From Glandiceps talaboti (lineage: Eukaryota; Hemichordata; Enteropneusta; Spengelidae): a stretch of 64,000 nt of DNA. The first letter of the stretch is position 1. Each line of letters opens with the position of its first letter. Below are positions 33,871 to 47,069 of the stretch, in pieces. Location: contig NC_135571.1 of NCBI RefSeq assembly GCF_964340395.1, forward strand, positions 5,563,953-5,627,952, written 5' to 3'. A model generated the notes under the pieces. It ran no database searches. It was not told where the DNA came from and worked only from the letters and a program-made list of their open reading frames with translations. The position numbers and the translations under genes are program-made.

Positions 33871-36429
33871 CTGGGAACGCTCTGTCAGCAAAAAAGAACT
33901 TGAGAGAAAGGTACTAGTTTGAACCATAGACCCTCCACCCACGTGGAGGGTCTATTTTTGAACGGAATCAGTGATTACATCCATTCATGAAGTTGTCTTA
34001 CAAAGCCTGCACAAAGTGTGTTGCAGACTATAGCAAGAGATTAGGCGCCAACTTGTTTTCGGAACCCAACACTCCCATCTTTTGCAACAACACATTCTTC
34101 AAAAAGTGTGACCATTTTGAATAAACTAGACAATTTTGTATGATACAGTTACCAGCTTTTTGATGTTCTTGATGTTCCTTTAGGACACTAAAGTTGATCT
34201 ATGTAAAAGTATACGTATCAACAGACGCTCAAAAGTGTTTTCCTTTTCTTAAGTATTGTTAGTAACAGTGTTCTCCACTTATATAATGAATTAAAGTTGA
34301 TGACTAATTGCATAATGTTGTGCATATATTAGCATGATTAGCGGTGTCCGTCCAGTATTGCCCCCTAAATGCAACATGGGTAATGTACTGGTTTATTCGG
34401 TAAGACAGGGAGGGGTACCATGAAAAATCGCCCTAAAACACAGTCCTCTTACGGCATCGTCCAAAATGTACTTCTTATTTCGTTGCGTCGGCAGAAATAT
34501 GTGCTCTTGTTTGCGAGAATGCCATGAAACTTGATACGTTCTGGCATTTCAGACGCCTACCCACCATATCTTGGAGAGCTTGCAGTTATTGTTCTCCGTG
34601 AATACCTTTAGAAATTATTCACCGTCAAGGTTCTGTCCACCACGCAAAACTTTCTAATTTTAGCAAACGTCCGTCGATACATAGTCTGTTTGGCGGCAAA
34701 TACGAAAACCAAGAACACCGTACAATACGAAGACAACCTCGCCAACCTGAAGACTTAAAGGACTATCGGTACTTACACTATTCCACCGTCATAACTGACA
34801 TTTTTTGATTTTTTGAAATTTCGCTATCGTTCTCTGCGTACGTTGAAAAGATAAAAATGTCAGGATTAGATAGCGTAAAGTGTAAGAAGCGATAGTCCAC
34901 GAAGTCTACAGTTAGGCTAAATAAAACCCCGATTTTTGGTTTTAAAAAAAACGTAGAAAAAAACAACACAAAAAACATGCTTGTTTTACTCCGTTACAGT
35001 GTTTGGCTTGTCTGATGGGTCTCACTCAGGTATAGTTGAACAATATTTATTTAGTCGAAATCCCACATAGTACAAACTATTGATTCGATCAGCACATGTC
35101 TGCCAATGTCATGTCACAGTGTGGCTGGCGGAACCGACACAAGACACGCGATGCAAAGAATACTTTCACCTTTCACCGTTCAACGTCCCCCCTTCAGGAC
35201 TCAATGTATTGTGTGAGTTTGTAAGTGGCCTTACGAAGTGATATAACATGAATGACCTATAGCTTTAAGCTATGATGTACCTGACAAGTTTCAATCTGCA
35301 AATACTGTATTCATGACAGGCGTACTTACTTTTACTTCTTGTCCCGACGTGATGACACTCAGATACGTACTTCTTGTCCCGAAGTGATGACATTCATATA
35401 CCTATAGTTAGTCATTGTATGTTTTGACGTATATGCTCAATACTATGGAATAAGTCACCTCTAGAAATTCTGCTCTGGCTTCGCGTTTTCTAAAAAAGAA
35501 AAAAAGAAAAAAAAAGTTATTACAAGATTCTGTTCTTGTGACTATATATTGCAATAGTGGCCACACGCTTTTCGATAGGTCAGTTCTATTTATGATTGAT
35601 TGATTGATTGATAGATACATCTTGACCCATCAATTGATTGATTGATTGATCTTTATACAACTTAAAAATGATGGTCGTTTGCACGCTGTATGATAACATT
35701 TTGATTTTTGTTTTTGTTTTGTTTTGTTTTGTTTTGTTATTGCGTATGCAGAAAATACTACATTGTTGACGATTTACGTTAAAAATAAATCTTCGAGTTT
35801 GATACACGACAGACATCACGGCGATCAGTTTTAGAGATTTGCAGTTCATGATCACGAAAAACAGGCAACAATGAGTTACGGAAACACCCCTTTCCCGCCC
35901 CTTGTTTTACTCTACTTCACACTAAATTACACATTCCGATCTCTTTGTCTCCACTCAAAAGTCCGTGACAAAATCGACAGATGCGAAATTATAAAATTCG
36001 AAAGGCAAGAAATTAAATATGCAACCATGTATGAAATTAGCATAATCAAATTACCATAAAATGAGTTGTAATTGCAATTCAAAATTTGAAACTGTAAGAT
36101 CGTTTGTACTTGCTCCTTCTGGCGGTAAAGAAACGAAGAAAGGATAATACAAATACCCTCAGGATGTTTTTAGTCATAACACCAGTTGTATTATACAGTC
36201 TGTGATTGAATCGATCGACATGTGCGGGTATTATGCTACTTTAAATAATTGGCTCGCAACGTTGCTATGGTTACAGACGCGGAAAGGATTATTATTCATG
36301 GCAATATTCTGGTTACATCCCCCCCTTCACAATTGAATATATTAGGTATAAAGGTAATAAGAATTTGCCATAGTATGGATCTATGGATGAATTTACATTG
36401 CCACGATACGCATGTACTGTAGGAGGAAA
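33871..36429. other. Non-coding stretch
   Basis: Contains a short perfect palindrome around 33932-33950 (ACCCTCCAC / GTGGAGGGT), a GATT run near 35594-35650 and a GTTTT run near 35705-35740. No supported gene. Confidence 0.45.
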
Positions 36430-36494
36430 CACACACATGCATACATACATACATACATACATACATACATACATACATACATACATACATACGA
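36430..36494. repeat. (CATA)n microsatellite
   Basis: About 13 CATA units. Confidence 0.97.
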
Positions 36495-38539
36495 CCCAAG
36501 GAGTGATGCAAGGACATTGATAAATGCATGTTTCGGCTTTTTGGCTAATCTAATCTTAAGTACTGGAATAGTGCAAGACAAAAAATTAAACAAATACGCA
36601 GGTGGGCGCACCAACAAAATGATTTTACAATGACGTCATTGTACTGAATATGAGACATCGATCACACACCAATCATATTTATATCAAATACTAATGAATA
36701 ATTTGGACGAAAATAAACTCACAGGAAACGCGTATAGATTGACGATATTATGCGCTGGTGAAATATGTGTGTTTCAAAGATCTTTCTTAACAATATCGTG
36801 AATTCAATAGAAAATATTGAGTTGTTCGGAACCAGTATGAGGTTCATAACCTTTGACCTTTTCTCTTTACATGGCCTTGAATGAAATGCAAATAGTATAT
36901 TATGCATTCATTCTCCGATTCAAAGTTCTGAGTAGCACTGTGGTGGTGCTACTATTCTTGAAAAGGAGAATAGAACAAAAATAATGATGAGAAATTCGGA
37001 CAATGTGATATTTTGATTAAACTTTAGGCGTAAATGAAAGGGTATTGTAAAAGTGGGTAAGACTGAATGAATTGACATAATGTAATATGTTCGATTATTT
37101 TGTATATCCAGCTTGTTTTGTAACTAAATAAATGAAACATGTATTATTAGAGTTAGGAGTGTTTAATAGAGTATTGTGTTTGATTGTTAGACGGTTTACC
37201 TATTGTAACATTGTTATGAGGTGTCTGAGCTGGGCAGCTTAGGGTGTAAAGTGTGTATGAGTTAACGAAAATGTTATGTTTAAGTTTGATCACATATATA
37301 CCTGAAGTCTGTCGAGTTATGGTTATCTTTTTACTCCATTGATAAATCTGAAGTCGACTTCTCATCATGTTAAGGAACAAGCAGAATTTACGGAGGGGGG
37401 AGGGGCAGGAGAGAAATATTTTGGTCAATTTCTTTCGCAGCACCCCCCCCCCCATAAAATTTCATAATTCTGCAGATTTTGAGAGTAGACGACCGCTCCT
37501 GAGGTTTACTTTGTTCAAAGAGACAAATAATGAGCAATATATAGATCATGCCCACATTTCACAAATCGAATTTTTCATTCAGTGGCCCGTCATTTTCCCC
37601 TCAGACCCACTGCCGCGAATTCAGCTCGCTCCCTATGTTGCATGTACCGTGCCAGTGCCGGTACAACGACGCTAAATGACATAGCTGAGTTAATCATGAT
37701 AGTCCAACAAACTAACAAACATACTCTATATTAAAAGGTTTCAACGGCACTTTTCTGGTGCGACTCTTAAATGCATTCCATGGATCCACTGAAAGGACAT
37801 TTGTTTTGCGGGCGGGGGCAATCCGGACTTTTGCGGATGAAAATACCTGAAATGTAGAGCAATCTATAGACAACGAGGGCAGTTCAGCACGAGGAAAACT
37901 CGGCCGACGACATCCTTATCTTTGCTATTTAATTGAAGTCTTTCTCAGGTAACTATTGACAACTAGATAAATAAATTCATAAGGTTGTCAGAGGCCGGGT
38001 CAGTTTCAAGAGGCTCAATCATGGTTGCTAGGTGAGACAGGCCCGTAGCAAAATTCACAGACTTACGCCATAATAATTCACACTGTACACTCAGGCATTC
38101 GGATGTCAATATTACAATATATTACTGAAATTATAATGTACACAGTATACCATCGTTGCAAACCACGACCGTTTTACGGCACCGTTCTTAACAAGCCGGT
38201 CCCTATTATTTCGAAGTGTAGTGGTAGAAATAATAACTGGTTTGCGAGAATGACAGTATTCCAGTTCTTGTTTTAGACATTTCTGGTGAAACGAGGAACC
38301 AAAAATAACGTGTTACCAGATCAAGATCAATACATGTACATGTATATTATTATTATTAATATACATGCATGCCCGGACCAAGCTGGAATCTGTATGGCCA
38401 TGTTTTACCGTGACTGTAATTCGATCAGGTCGCATGCATAGAACTAACTCCGAATCCCTAGTTTAAAATATACATGCCGGAATCTCCATAGCCCTTGATC
38501 TATGCATATGGCACGGTCGCTCGACGCTACAATGAAATA
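36495..38539. other. Non-coding stretch
   Basis: Includes a small foldback bounded by GCAGAATTTA and AATTCTGC with G- and C-runs (37380-37475). No supported gene. Confidence 0.45.
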
Positions 38540-38920
38540 TTAGAGGGGATCGCCACTCCGGGAAAATAAAGGTATTTTCATAAACTGTGGGTTCTGGAGA
38601 GTCATTTTATGATTTTATATCCCTCAGCTACTTTTTATTATATGCACGATTTCTGAGAAACACAAATTTGAATCTGTGCCTCATTTAGCAGGTGGAAGTC
38701 ATGAATATTCATTGTTCATCTTTTACGTATACATTCTGCCGACTCCCATAATGCAATGTGACAGACAGTAAAAATCCACAAATGAACAGAAGTTCAAATG
38801 GCTGTTTCTCTGAAGTCGCAGTAATATGGATGACGTGAAATCATGAAATGACTCTCCAGAACCCATAGTTTATGATTATGCCTTTATTTCATGGAGTGTA
38901 CTCGTGGCGGTCCCCTTGAA
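38540..38920. mobile_element. TIR element family M, copy 1
   Basis: The terminal inverted repeats are about 75-80 bases. The left (38540-38617) reads AGGGGATCGCCACTCC, AATAAAGG, then AAACTGTGGGTTCTGGAGAG. The right (38838-38920) is its complement with a small insertion. The unit is about 380 bp with no transposase. Its right half recurs at 49870-50075. Confidence 0.8.
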
Positions 38921-39409
38921 ATGTTTTACGTGTCTCAGGTAGCTTGATGGCTCGGTTTTGATGCAATGGCCAATGCATTGTATGGTCCAATGTAGGAGGG
39001 TTCAAGGCAGGAGGGTGTTCAACTTCCAGGTTACCTATTGATGGCATAAAAACGTTGTAATTTGTAAACGACATGACGATGCGGATGTTGTGTAGCCCCA
39101 CGACCGGACTTAATTATCAGGTTTGAAGATACAGTTTGGTCCAAATAATAATATTCAAGGCCAAACAACATTGTTAAGTCAGATAGTGCGGGCAAATCTT
39201 CAGGCTAACCGCATCTGTCTAAAGGTGCATAGCTTGGTTTTCAGTAATATTTTCTAGACTAACAAAAGTCACAATATATATAACCCACTGTAGCCTAGAA
39301 TCCAAGCGATTGGGGAAGTTTTCCCCTCTCATGTGGATAGGGTTTTTGAATTCGTTATTTTCTCCAACACTCGAGAAGGGAAATTAAAATTCAAAACCCC
39401 CAATCCCCG
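38921..39409. other. Non-coding stretch
   Basis: Short inverted repeat of the block AGCCTAGAATCC (39291-39302) and its complement (39409-39421). No gene. Confidence 0.45.
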
Positions 39410-39720
39410 GGATTCTAGGCTAAACCGATTGTTCCTCAGAATAATATACTTTGGTCGTTCTACGTCACGGCAATGCGCGTTTATGTCACGATAATGCGTG
39501 TCTACGTCATTGGTTCTGCTGTGTTCGAAACATGACAAAATTACCACATTTTCCTCGATTTTTAACAAATATTACTGGCGGTGGTATAATTATATCATTC
39601 CCCATTACTTTTCTTCTTCCAGTCGGAAAATACTCGTGACAGCGACGTGGTAGTGACAAGGACCCCTTAGGTCACTCATATTTTCCTTGGCTGAACATAG
39701 AAAAATATTGGTCAACTGAG
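39410..39720 (-). repeat. Dispersed repeat family D, copy
   Basis: GGTCGTTCTACGTCACGRCA, CGTGTCTACGTCAYTG and TTCTGCTGTGTTCG blocks match the inverse of 43680-43930. The end block GAAAATACTCGTGAC is duplicated in weaker form near 39672. Confidence 0.75.
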
Positions 39721-40849
39721 CCATATAGGTTTGTGTGTCACATCATTACTACCAGATTAGTCTAGGCACTAACGTGGTATCGAATCATCACTAAAAAAAG
39801 AGAGATCTTGAGATTCGCTGGCAAGGGGTTGCATTAGACTACTTGTAGACACGCACAGTTGAAGCTGGACAGTGAGCGATGCATATAAATGTCTGCCTGT
39901 CTTGCAACTTTCACTTCACTGCTATAGTATACTCTATCACAAATGAAACACTCATTTACAATTTTACAGGAGAGATATAGGTAATTTTGTTTGTCGGTGA
40001 TCACAGACTTGTCTGTGCGTTGATGTAATTTCCCAAAATGATATAACCCATAAACGATGCCAAATAACAGACGTCACAAGAATATAACTCTAATAAATTT
40101 AGTTTCTGAGTCGACTAGATCAATATATCGTATATGGATATCTCCTCTGATGAAAATGAATTTCACAAGTGTTCGCTATTTCGTAAGTACGCATGCGCTG
40201 TATAAATAATGTCATACAACACGTAATTTGAAAACAGGTGTGTAATTTTATTAACTTTTAACAAATGCAAACCATGTACTGATTAGTGGCAGTTAAATAA
40301 ATACCACGACCCAACCACATCAAATACTCCATATAGAGCTTTGTTTCGTCAGCGAGAACAAACAATCCGTGGTTAATACATACTCGTTCAAAGTTCGTCA
40401 GTTGTTCAGACTGACTGACGTATTCGAGACAGGGTGCATCTTGTCTAGCGGTTGTGGGCAAGCAGTTGCTGTGGTCTGTTGTCGCGGTTGTGGCGGCAGG
40501 TACGTCAATTTTGACCTTGAACTACTCCATTTCACAGTTCACCATTTTATTCCAGAATTTACAATATTTGTAATATGGAAGTCTTGTTGTTATTTCAAGT
40601 GAATGTAGATCGTTCATGTTCAAAACCAGCCATCTAGTACTGCTAGCTGCGTAGTGGGCTGCGCTGGGACTCTATGTTCTAGCATTCTCCCTATATCCAA
40701 AAACAACGAAAAGGGACTTTATATCAGAAGCTATCTCGATTATACTCCATGCAAGCAGGACTTACGGTTAGCGGCTGACACCATACACGTATTTTTCCGG
40801 AGAACTGTAGTTTGCCAGTCCTGGGCTCGACTGGATACCAAGGTAGTCG
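39721..40849. other. Non-coding stretch
   Basis: A frame at 40369-40602 is Cys-rich but lacks domain or splice support. Nothing is called. Confidence 0.45.
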
Positions 40850-40894
40850 TGAGTGGAGGTGTAAATCGTACCGATTCCGTATAGGGACTAGAAT
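40850..40894. repeat. Lone unit of the 46-bp minisatellite
   Basis: GTGAGTGGAGGTGTAAATCG, then TACCGATTCCGTATAGGGAC, then TAGAA matches the monomer of the array at 5262-5942 with a handful of changes, in the same orientation. GGGACTAGA matches the first unit of that array. Confidence 0.8.
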
Positions 40895-42449
40895 AGTTCT
40901 GACCTTTTTGTAATTTTTAAAAATTAATTTGTATTGATATCATTTTACGGATAAATGTAACACTTTCCTCAAAACACATCTTAGAAATATGAAGCGAAAC
41001 GTTTTCATGGTACTGTGAGCGAAAATTTCTTATCCCTACTCAACGTATACTCTCGCAATTGAGCGACTTTCCTCACCTATACGTAGTAAAAATTCGCTAA
41101 AATAGATAATTTTAGTAAAATTGCATTACCATGGTAAACAGACACTGCTAAATGTATGACAACTGGTAAACCTCAATCAGAGGTCAGAGGGTCATCGATA
41201 ATTTAATGGAATATGAAAATCATCAAGGGGGCTTTTATTCATAAATAGTTTTCCGATCTAGGTTACACGACTACCGACTCAGTATGCCGTTACTTAGCGC
41301 ACAGAAATGGTTTCTCCACTTCAGTTTCACCCGGCAATACACCGTGTACAGTTCTGAGGAGTCGCGACAGTTGTGTGTAATTTAATTAGAGTAATGTCGG
41401 TCGGTGAACCGACTTAGAGCTCTCTGACTACATATACCATAGCAACGGCTTGCCTAACTGAAGAATTTCGTCAATATAATTGAACAATGGATCTGGTTTT
41501 GTTATATGGGTTCTTGTTAAAGTTAAAACATGGCATTGGCATTTGTTAAATTTCACGTGTCAAGGTTTTTATACTGTCACAGTGTCTAAATTTATGCCTA
41601 TGTTCGGAACACCCCCAATATATGACCTTGAAAGGTGAATCGCAATAGTCCAGAGTTCGGAGCCTTGAAACTATAGTCATATTTTACCGTGGAGAATTGG
41701 ACAATGTAGATAAAATTTATAACAGTGGACGGCTACTTTTACGGTACATTTAATGAAATAAAATGACTGCTGTGTAGTCAGTGAATTGATTCTAATGCTA
41801 TTCTGTCTGTCTGTAAGTGTGTACGCGGCGGAATGAAATGCCCTCTAGCAATCATAGATTCCAAACTTTCCTATTCTATATACGAAATACTGTGTAGTTG
41901 GTATGGATTCCAAGCTACCCTGTTCTCATCAGTTAGTATGTTATTTAGCCTCTTCAATTCTGGACAGCGTACAGTGTATGAAATGAGCTGTCTTTATACG
42001 GATCCAGGCTGACAAGTTCTACTGTAATTTAGAGGAATAAAACGTTCCTCTGTGTATTTGCATTACTCAGTTGAAGTCCACGATGACCTGTCGTACAATA
42101 AACTATATATACAAAGCAAGTCTTTTAGTAAGTTTTGGATTCTGGGAATGACAGCCAGTTTTACTGCAATTTAGGAACTCAGACCGAAATGCTGTTAGTA
42201 TGGATTCAGTTCTAGTAATAGTAGAGTATGTGTATATGTAAGGAAATGCAATGTCATACACTTTAGCATGAATTCTTTTCGGATCTGTTTTTTTTTTATA
42301 CCAAGAATAGAAATTTGCTCTGACTTGAACACTAATCATATATTTTAGATTTTGTTGATTTACATTCTTTCCTTGAAATTACCTTCGTTTAACGAATTAA
42401 ACTTATTACATATAGCAAAATATGCAAATACACATTACCCTTTGACTGT
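40895..42449. other. Non-coding stretch
   Basis: No supported gene or repeat. Confidence 0.45.
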
Positions 42450-42551
42450 CTACGTCGCTGGACCTGTAACTAAGCTAGCCTTTGTCTACCTACCTATCTG
42501 CCTTACCATAGGCAGACAAGTGTTATCGCAGTCGCAGGTTCAGCGACGTAG
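42450..42551. repeat. ~100-bp foldback
   Basis: CTACGTCGCTGGACCTG (42450-42466) pairs with 42535-42551 with one mismatch. Possibly a small MITE. Confidence 0.7.
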
Positions 42552-42668
42552 ACGAGCTAAGTGTTCCCTCGATCTAGGTGTAAAATTGATATGGAGAAAA
42601 GAAGGGAAATTTAACGACTTGTCCTAAAGAACAAATCTCAGGAAAGAATAGCAAAACTCGACTCAGAT

Positions 42669-42945
42669 TTTAAAGGGGCACAAGTTGTGTAAACTTTTAC
42701 ACGTGTTTTGGCGTCACGGCAGTTTTGGCTGCATATACATGTATCTATAAGGTACTCACAGTATTGTACTTACTGGAGCACACTTAGCCACAATTTGCAA
42801 TAACTCAAACCTGGTATCAAGATATAACTCATAAACGACCCGATGACGTAATTTATCGTACGTATAAAAAATGTTCAAGAAACCCCTACTATGCAATCAA
42901 CTGTTATAAAAATTGTAATGTTATATAGCACGCATCAACATTAAA
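42669..42945 (+). repeat. Dispersed repeat family B, copy 2
   Basis: Matches 2100-2395: TTAAAGGGGCACAA end, GGTACTCACAGTAT, ATATAACTYAYAAACGA, TATGCAATCAAC and AATTGTAATGT blocks in the same order. Confidence 0.75.
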
Positions 42946-43679
42946 ATCATTTTAAAACAGTTTAATTGTTAAGTATTTTCGCTTGCGTAAAAGATTATAA
43001 ACAGTGAAGTCTATTTTGTCAGCAAAACATGAACAAATATGTGATGATTAACTTGAATAGCAGACCTTATTCTTTATATTTAGAATCACTCAGACAAAAG
43101 AAAAACACTCAAGTCTGAGTAGGCTTCATTTTATTGACACACATACATGTCACATTAATTAATAACTGTCATACTTACATTCTGTGCTTATTTACCCAGC
43201 GTGAAACGACGTCTGATCACCTACATTTCAACAATTTCAAATCAAAATAATTCCCGCCAAAAAACCTTCAAAATATTCTCATTTCTCCCGCAATTTTTTG
43301 TTTAGATCAACTTTATTTTAGACTTTTGGACAAGAAATGATACTTATGTATGATATTCTGTTAAAATATTGTTTTCAAATTGCAAACAGTTATCAAAAAG
43401 AAAACAAACATAGACAGGGTATAGCCTTCACATTTTTCCGCGTACATCTGTCGCCTAGGGTTATAAGAGCTTCTGATTGCTTGACGAATATGTGTTGACA
43501 GTGGTATGTTGTTTTTCTGTCAAAAAACGTTCTTCCCACACTTAAAATGCCCAGGGTTGTCGTCATTGGAGTAGAGTATGTATTCGTAGATTCTGCTTTT
43601 CCTTGTTTGTGCTAGGATATTAGTTAAAAATAAGTTCTCTAACACAATATGGTATACAACAATCATAGAAATATTAGTA
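42946..43679. other. Non-coding stretch
   Basis: AT-rich; nothing recognised. Confidence 0.45.
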
Positions 43680-43930
43680 GTGACAACCCTTGGGTCACGA
43701 GTATTTTCTGGCTGAATGAAGACAAATATTAGAGAATAACATAATTATACCAGTGCCAGTAATAGCCAACAATAATCGGGGGAAGTAAGGGCAATTTTGA
43801 GCGTTTTGACTAATATTGCGAACACAGCAGAATCAGTGACGTAACACGCGTTGTTGTGACACAGACGCAAGCTGTCGTGACGTAGAACGACCAGAGTGTA
43901 TATTCCATACTTTGTTCAACTTGACTCGTA
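43680..43930 (+). repeat. Dispersed repeat family D, copy
   Basis: Reads GTGACAACCCTTGGGTCACG, AGTATTTTCTGGCTGAAT, ... GACGTAGAACGACCAGAGTG, TATATTCCATACTTTGTTC. The inverse copy is at 39410-39720 and a diverged one at 8760-9270. Confidence 0.75.
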
Positions 43931-44518
43931 CATGGTATAACCTCTAATTCTCTATCATTGTCAAGTACACTTGATAAAACAAATAAACACTGTACAGTTG
44001 TGGACACTATCGGTGATATAAACACAACTGAAGTAGCCACAACTTTGATTTTAATACAGACAACACCAGTAAACTTGATAACCTATCAAACATACTTTAG
44101 TAACCCAGCAACATTAAGCAGGGGAGTTTGCGCAGTTGTACGTTGCCAATGGCAACATCAGACGCAAATTGACGTACTTTGTTACGTGTCATCGACCGTT
44201 ATATATTCAGCGCTTATATTGGACTCTAATAAGCATGAGACGACTGCAGGAATAGACTGTTGCGATTGTATTATGTATTTCACAAGTCAGGAATATATTT
44301 ATGAGTCATCGTAAAAACAGATTAAAATATACAATTCTCTCAAGAAAAAGGCTTTGTGTAAGATGTCATAACAAATGAGAATAAATGAGAACACCCACCT
44401 ACTAACTAGATAGGAAATTTGTTATTCAGAATATAACACTCCAAATGGAAAAACATCTATCACGTGTTCACCATGGGACAAATCGATCTGAACCTCGATA
44501 TTTCAAACGAGACAAAGT

Positions 44519-44534
44519 TTCTGTCTATCTATCC

Positions 44535-44575
<41 letters not shown>

Positions 44576-44803
44576 CCTACCTACCTACCTACCTATCTAC
44601 CTACCTACCTACCTACCTACATATCTATCTATCTATGTCTACATGTACGTGTTACCTAATATATGTCTGCCTGTCTGTCTGTCTGTCTGCCTGTCTATTA
44701 TTGTCTGTCTGTCTGTCTGTCTGTCTGCCTATCATTATCTGTCTCTCTGTCTGTCTATCATTGTCTCTCTATATCTGCCTGTCTTTCTGCCTGCCTATTA
44801 TTA

Positions 44804-44853
<50 letters not shown>

Positions 44854-45056
44854 GGCTGTCTATCTGTCTGTCTATCTATCATCGTCTGTCTGTGTCTGTG
44901 TGTCTCTATCTGTCTGTCTGCCTATCATCGTCTGTCTCTCTGTATGCCTGTCTGTCTGTCTGTCTGTTGGCCTATTATTGCATGTATCTCTGTCTGCCTT
45001 TTATTGTCTGTCTGTCTGTCTGTCTGTATGTCTGTCTGTCTGTCTCTCTGTCTGTC
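44519..45056. repeat. Compound (CTAT)/(CTAC)/(CTGT)n array
   Basis: Over 500 bases of tetranucleotides with irregular CATTATT-type interruptions. Three overlapping long frames rich in Leu, Ser, Cys and Val across it are artefacts of the period-4 repeat. Confidence 0.97.
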
Positions 45057-45461
45057 CCAGTGTTTGTTATAAATTCGGGTGAATGAAGAATTAAAGACTT
45101 CAATAACAGAAAGGACACATGTTTACTTTATTTATCGACTTCTTTCTTACAGAATAATTGGACCAAGATGGTTCCTCATCTGAAATGAAATATTATCTGG
45201 AGGAATTACATTGACATTAAATCGATCATGCAAACAACTAATTTCAAAATGGCGGAAATGTACTGCAGGGTTGCCATAGATACGTATACTTGTCACAGTA
45301 TTGAGGAGTAGTTGAATGAAAACGAGATTACAGGAACGCAATATCTTGGATTCAGACTACATGGATTATTGGTTTCCAGTTTCTCCGGAAAAAATTGGAT
45401 AATTAACAAATTGTACTTGTATAGATGGTATTGAGCAGACTATGACAATTCTTGAACGAGG

Positions 45462-46697
45462 ATGAAGCTTTTTGTTGGTGGGATCGACGTTATAACACAC
45501 AGAGACACATTTTTGGACCAAAATGCAACTCAACGAGTGCTTATTCCTTTCAGTGGGGTCGTCAAGTCAACGAGTGTAGATACAAACAAACCAACAAACA
45601 ATTTTGACGGATTTAAGCTCGTCCCACAATTGCCGAAAATGGCGGCCTCGTCCCCAACATTCGCTGGAGTGAAGAAGCCGTCGCAAAACACGCACACATC
45701 AAAAGAAAAGAGTTCGGTGACAGGAACGCTACCCACTGTTGTATCGAATAAACTTGTACCGAAGTCTCATCACAGGCCTCTGGGTACTGCTCGGGGGATG
45801 AAATCCAGACTCGTTCACACGCCCTCACAGTTGGAGGGACTTTCGGATGAGGAAAAGTATCAAATTTTGAAGGGGAGCGAGGATGAGAAAATTACAACTG
45901 AATTCGTTCAATTGCGAAATATGTTAGTTCAAAACCAAGCGCGAACTTTCTATGCGAATGACGAAGACTCCGCTGCTCTTGACGCTGTCAGTTCTGCAAA
46001 CACTCTCGTCACCATCTCGTTGCCAAATATCAACAGACCACACACAACAAGGAACAGACACAATGCGACGAAAATGAAACTAAAAGATTTAGAAAGAGCG
46101 ATGGATAGCTTTGCGACAATCAGAAAACCCAATCTTGAGGAATTTTACGAAATCAACGCCAAGTGGTTTGGTCGACCAGTTCGGAAAACTTTAGGTTTAA
46201 GCGATGTAAGTAAGAAAAAGGGGACCGGGACCGGATCATACTCTATGCGGAGTAGGCCAGTGACGGTTGCGGACAATGTAGCGCGATTCCTTCCCGATGA
46301 AGACAGACGAAAACCGGTCGACCACAAAGTGTCGGACAACACCGCTGATAGACTACATACTAACGATAGTAATAAAGTTAGCACCCCGCGAAAATCTCGT
46401 ACCGTGAACGAGGACAGTACTAACGGGCGAAAAGTTCGTGATGGTGAAACTTGTAACCATGGTATTAGTGACGTAACTAAATCAAGAAGAAATGTGTCCG
46501 GCACTAACTCGAAGTTGACAATGAGTGACCTACTCACACTACAAATCAACAATTCGTCCTGCCATACATCTAACGCGTCAACCATACAGGGTTCTCACGG
46601 GAAGAAAAGATCCGTCCGATTTAGTATTAGTAATGAAGTTAGGGAGTACGATTCAGAGGCCCCTGTCTCAAGTCCAACAGAAACAACATCCAAATAA
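45462..46697 (+). CDS. 411-aa disordered protein with PP1-docking-like motif
   Basis: Unrecognised. Single open exon; an in-frame TGA nine bases upstream of ATG 45462 fixes the start unless a splice site intervenes (TTGTATAG near 45420 could be a 5' UTR acceptor). The protein is Ser/Thr/Lys-rich and mostly disordered. Two likely helical parts lie at about 126-160 (LSDEEKYQILK ... LRNMLVQN) and 206-240 (KLKDLERAMDS ... INAKWFGRPV). Near the C-terminus KKRSVRFSI (381-389) fits the [KR]-x-V-x-F PP1-docking pattern, followed by acidic EVREYDSE. Composition and codon use look coding, unlike the surroundings. Function unknown; a phosphatase-scaffold role is a guess from one short motif. Confidence 0.7.
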   Translation: MKLFVGGIDVITHRDTFLDQNATQRVLIPFSGVVKSTSVDTNKPTNNFDGFKLVPQLPKMAASSPTFAGVKKPSQNTHTSKEKSSVTGTLPTVVSNKLVPKSHHRPLGTARGMKSRLVHTPSQLEGLSDEEKYQILKGSEDEKITTEFVQLRNMLVQNQARTFYANDEDSAALDAVSSANTLVTISLPNINRPHTTRNRHNATKMKLKDLERAMDSFATIRKPNLEEFYEINAKWFGRPVRKTLGLSDVSKKKGTGTGSYSMRSRPVTVADNVARFLPDEDRRKPVDHKVSDNTADRLHTNDSNKVSTPRKSRTVNEDSTNGRKVRDGETCNHGISDVTKSRRNVSGTNSKLTMSDLLTLQINNSSCHTSNASTIQGSHGKKRSVRFSISNEVREYDSEAPVSSPTETTSK

Positions 46698-46740
46698 TCT
46701 TGATATATCATGAACATCACCTGAACAGAACCAACGACAA

Positions 46741-46764
46741 AAAATTGCGATTTCTCGCAATTTT
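46741..46764 (+). other. Perfect 10-bp hairpin in 3' UTR
   Basis: AAAATTGCGA-TTTC-TCGCAATTTT starts 44 bases after the stop of the 411-aa gene. Fragments of the stem recur at about 46810-46840 (CAAAATTGCGAT). Possibly a 3' UTR structure. Confidence 0.6.
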
Positions 46765-47069
46765 GGCTAACTTTTTGAAAGTTCGTACAAATCACAAACA
46801 AAATAATGCCAAATTGTGCGATTTGATCCAAAATTGCGATATTCCGTCCATTTCATCGTTTATGACGTCAGACAACGCCATGCACGAACAACGAACCGTT
46901 AACATTTATCAAAAATTGTCACATTCAAATTCTACTTTCTGTGAATATGTAACTCTGAGCCTGTTATGATGTTCTACTACTACAAACTTTGAAATTGCTA
47001 TTGACAAGTCTAAGGCTTGTCGTCATAGCCGACTTCACTGATATCTCAGTACAAGGTCGTGTCTTTGCC

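Noticed and set aside
43958-44314. 118-codon plus-strand frame
   Set aside because: Begins inside dispersed repeat D and has no domain or splice support.
44445-45086. 213-, 202- and 139-codon overlapping frames rich in Leu-Ser-Cys-Val
   Set aside because: A period-4 (CTGT/CTAT) microsatellite gives open frames in all three phases. No coding signal outside the array.
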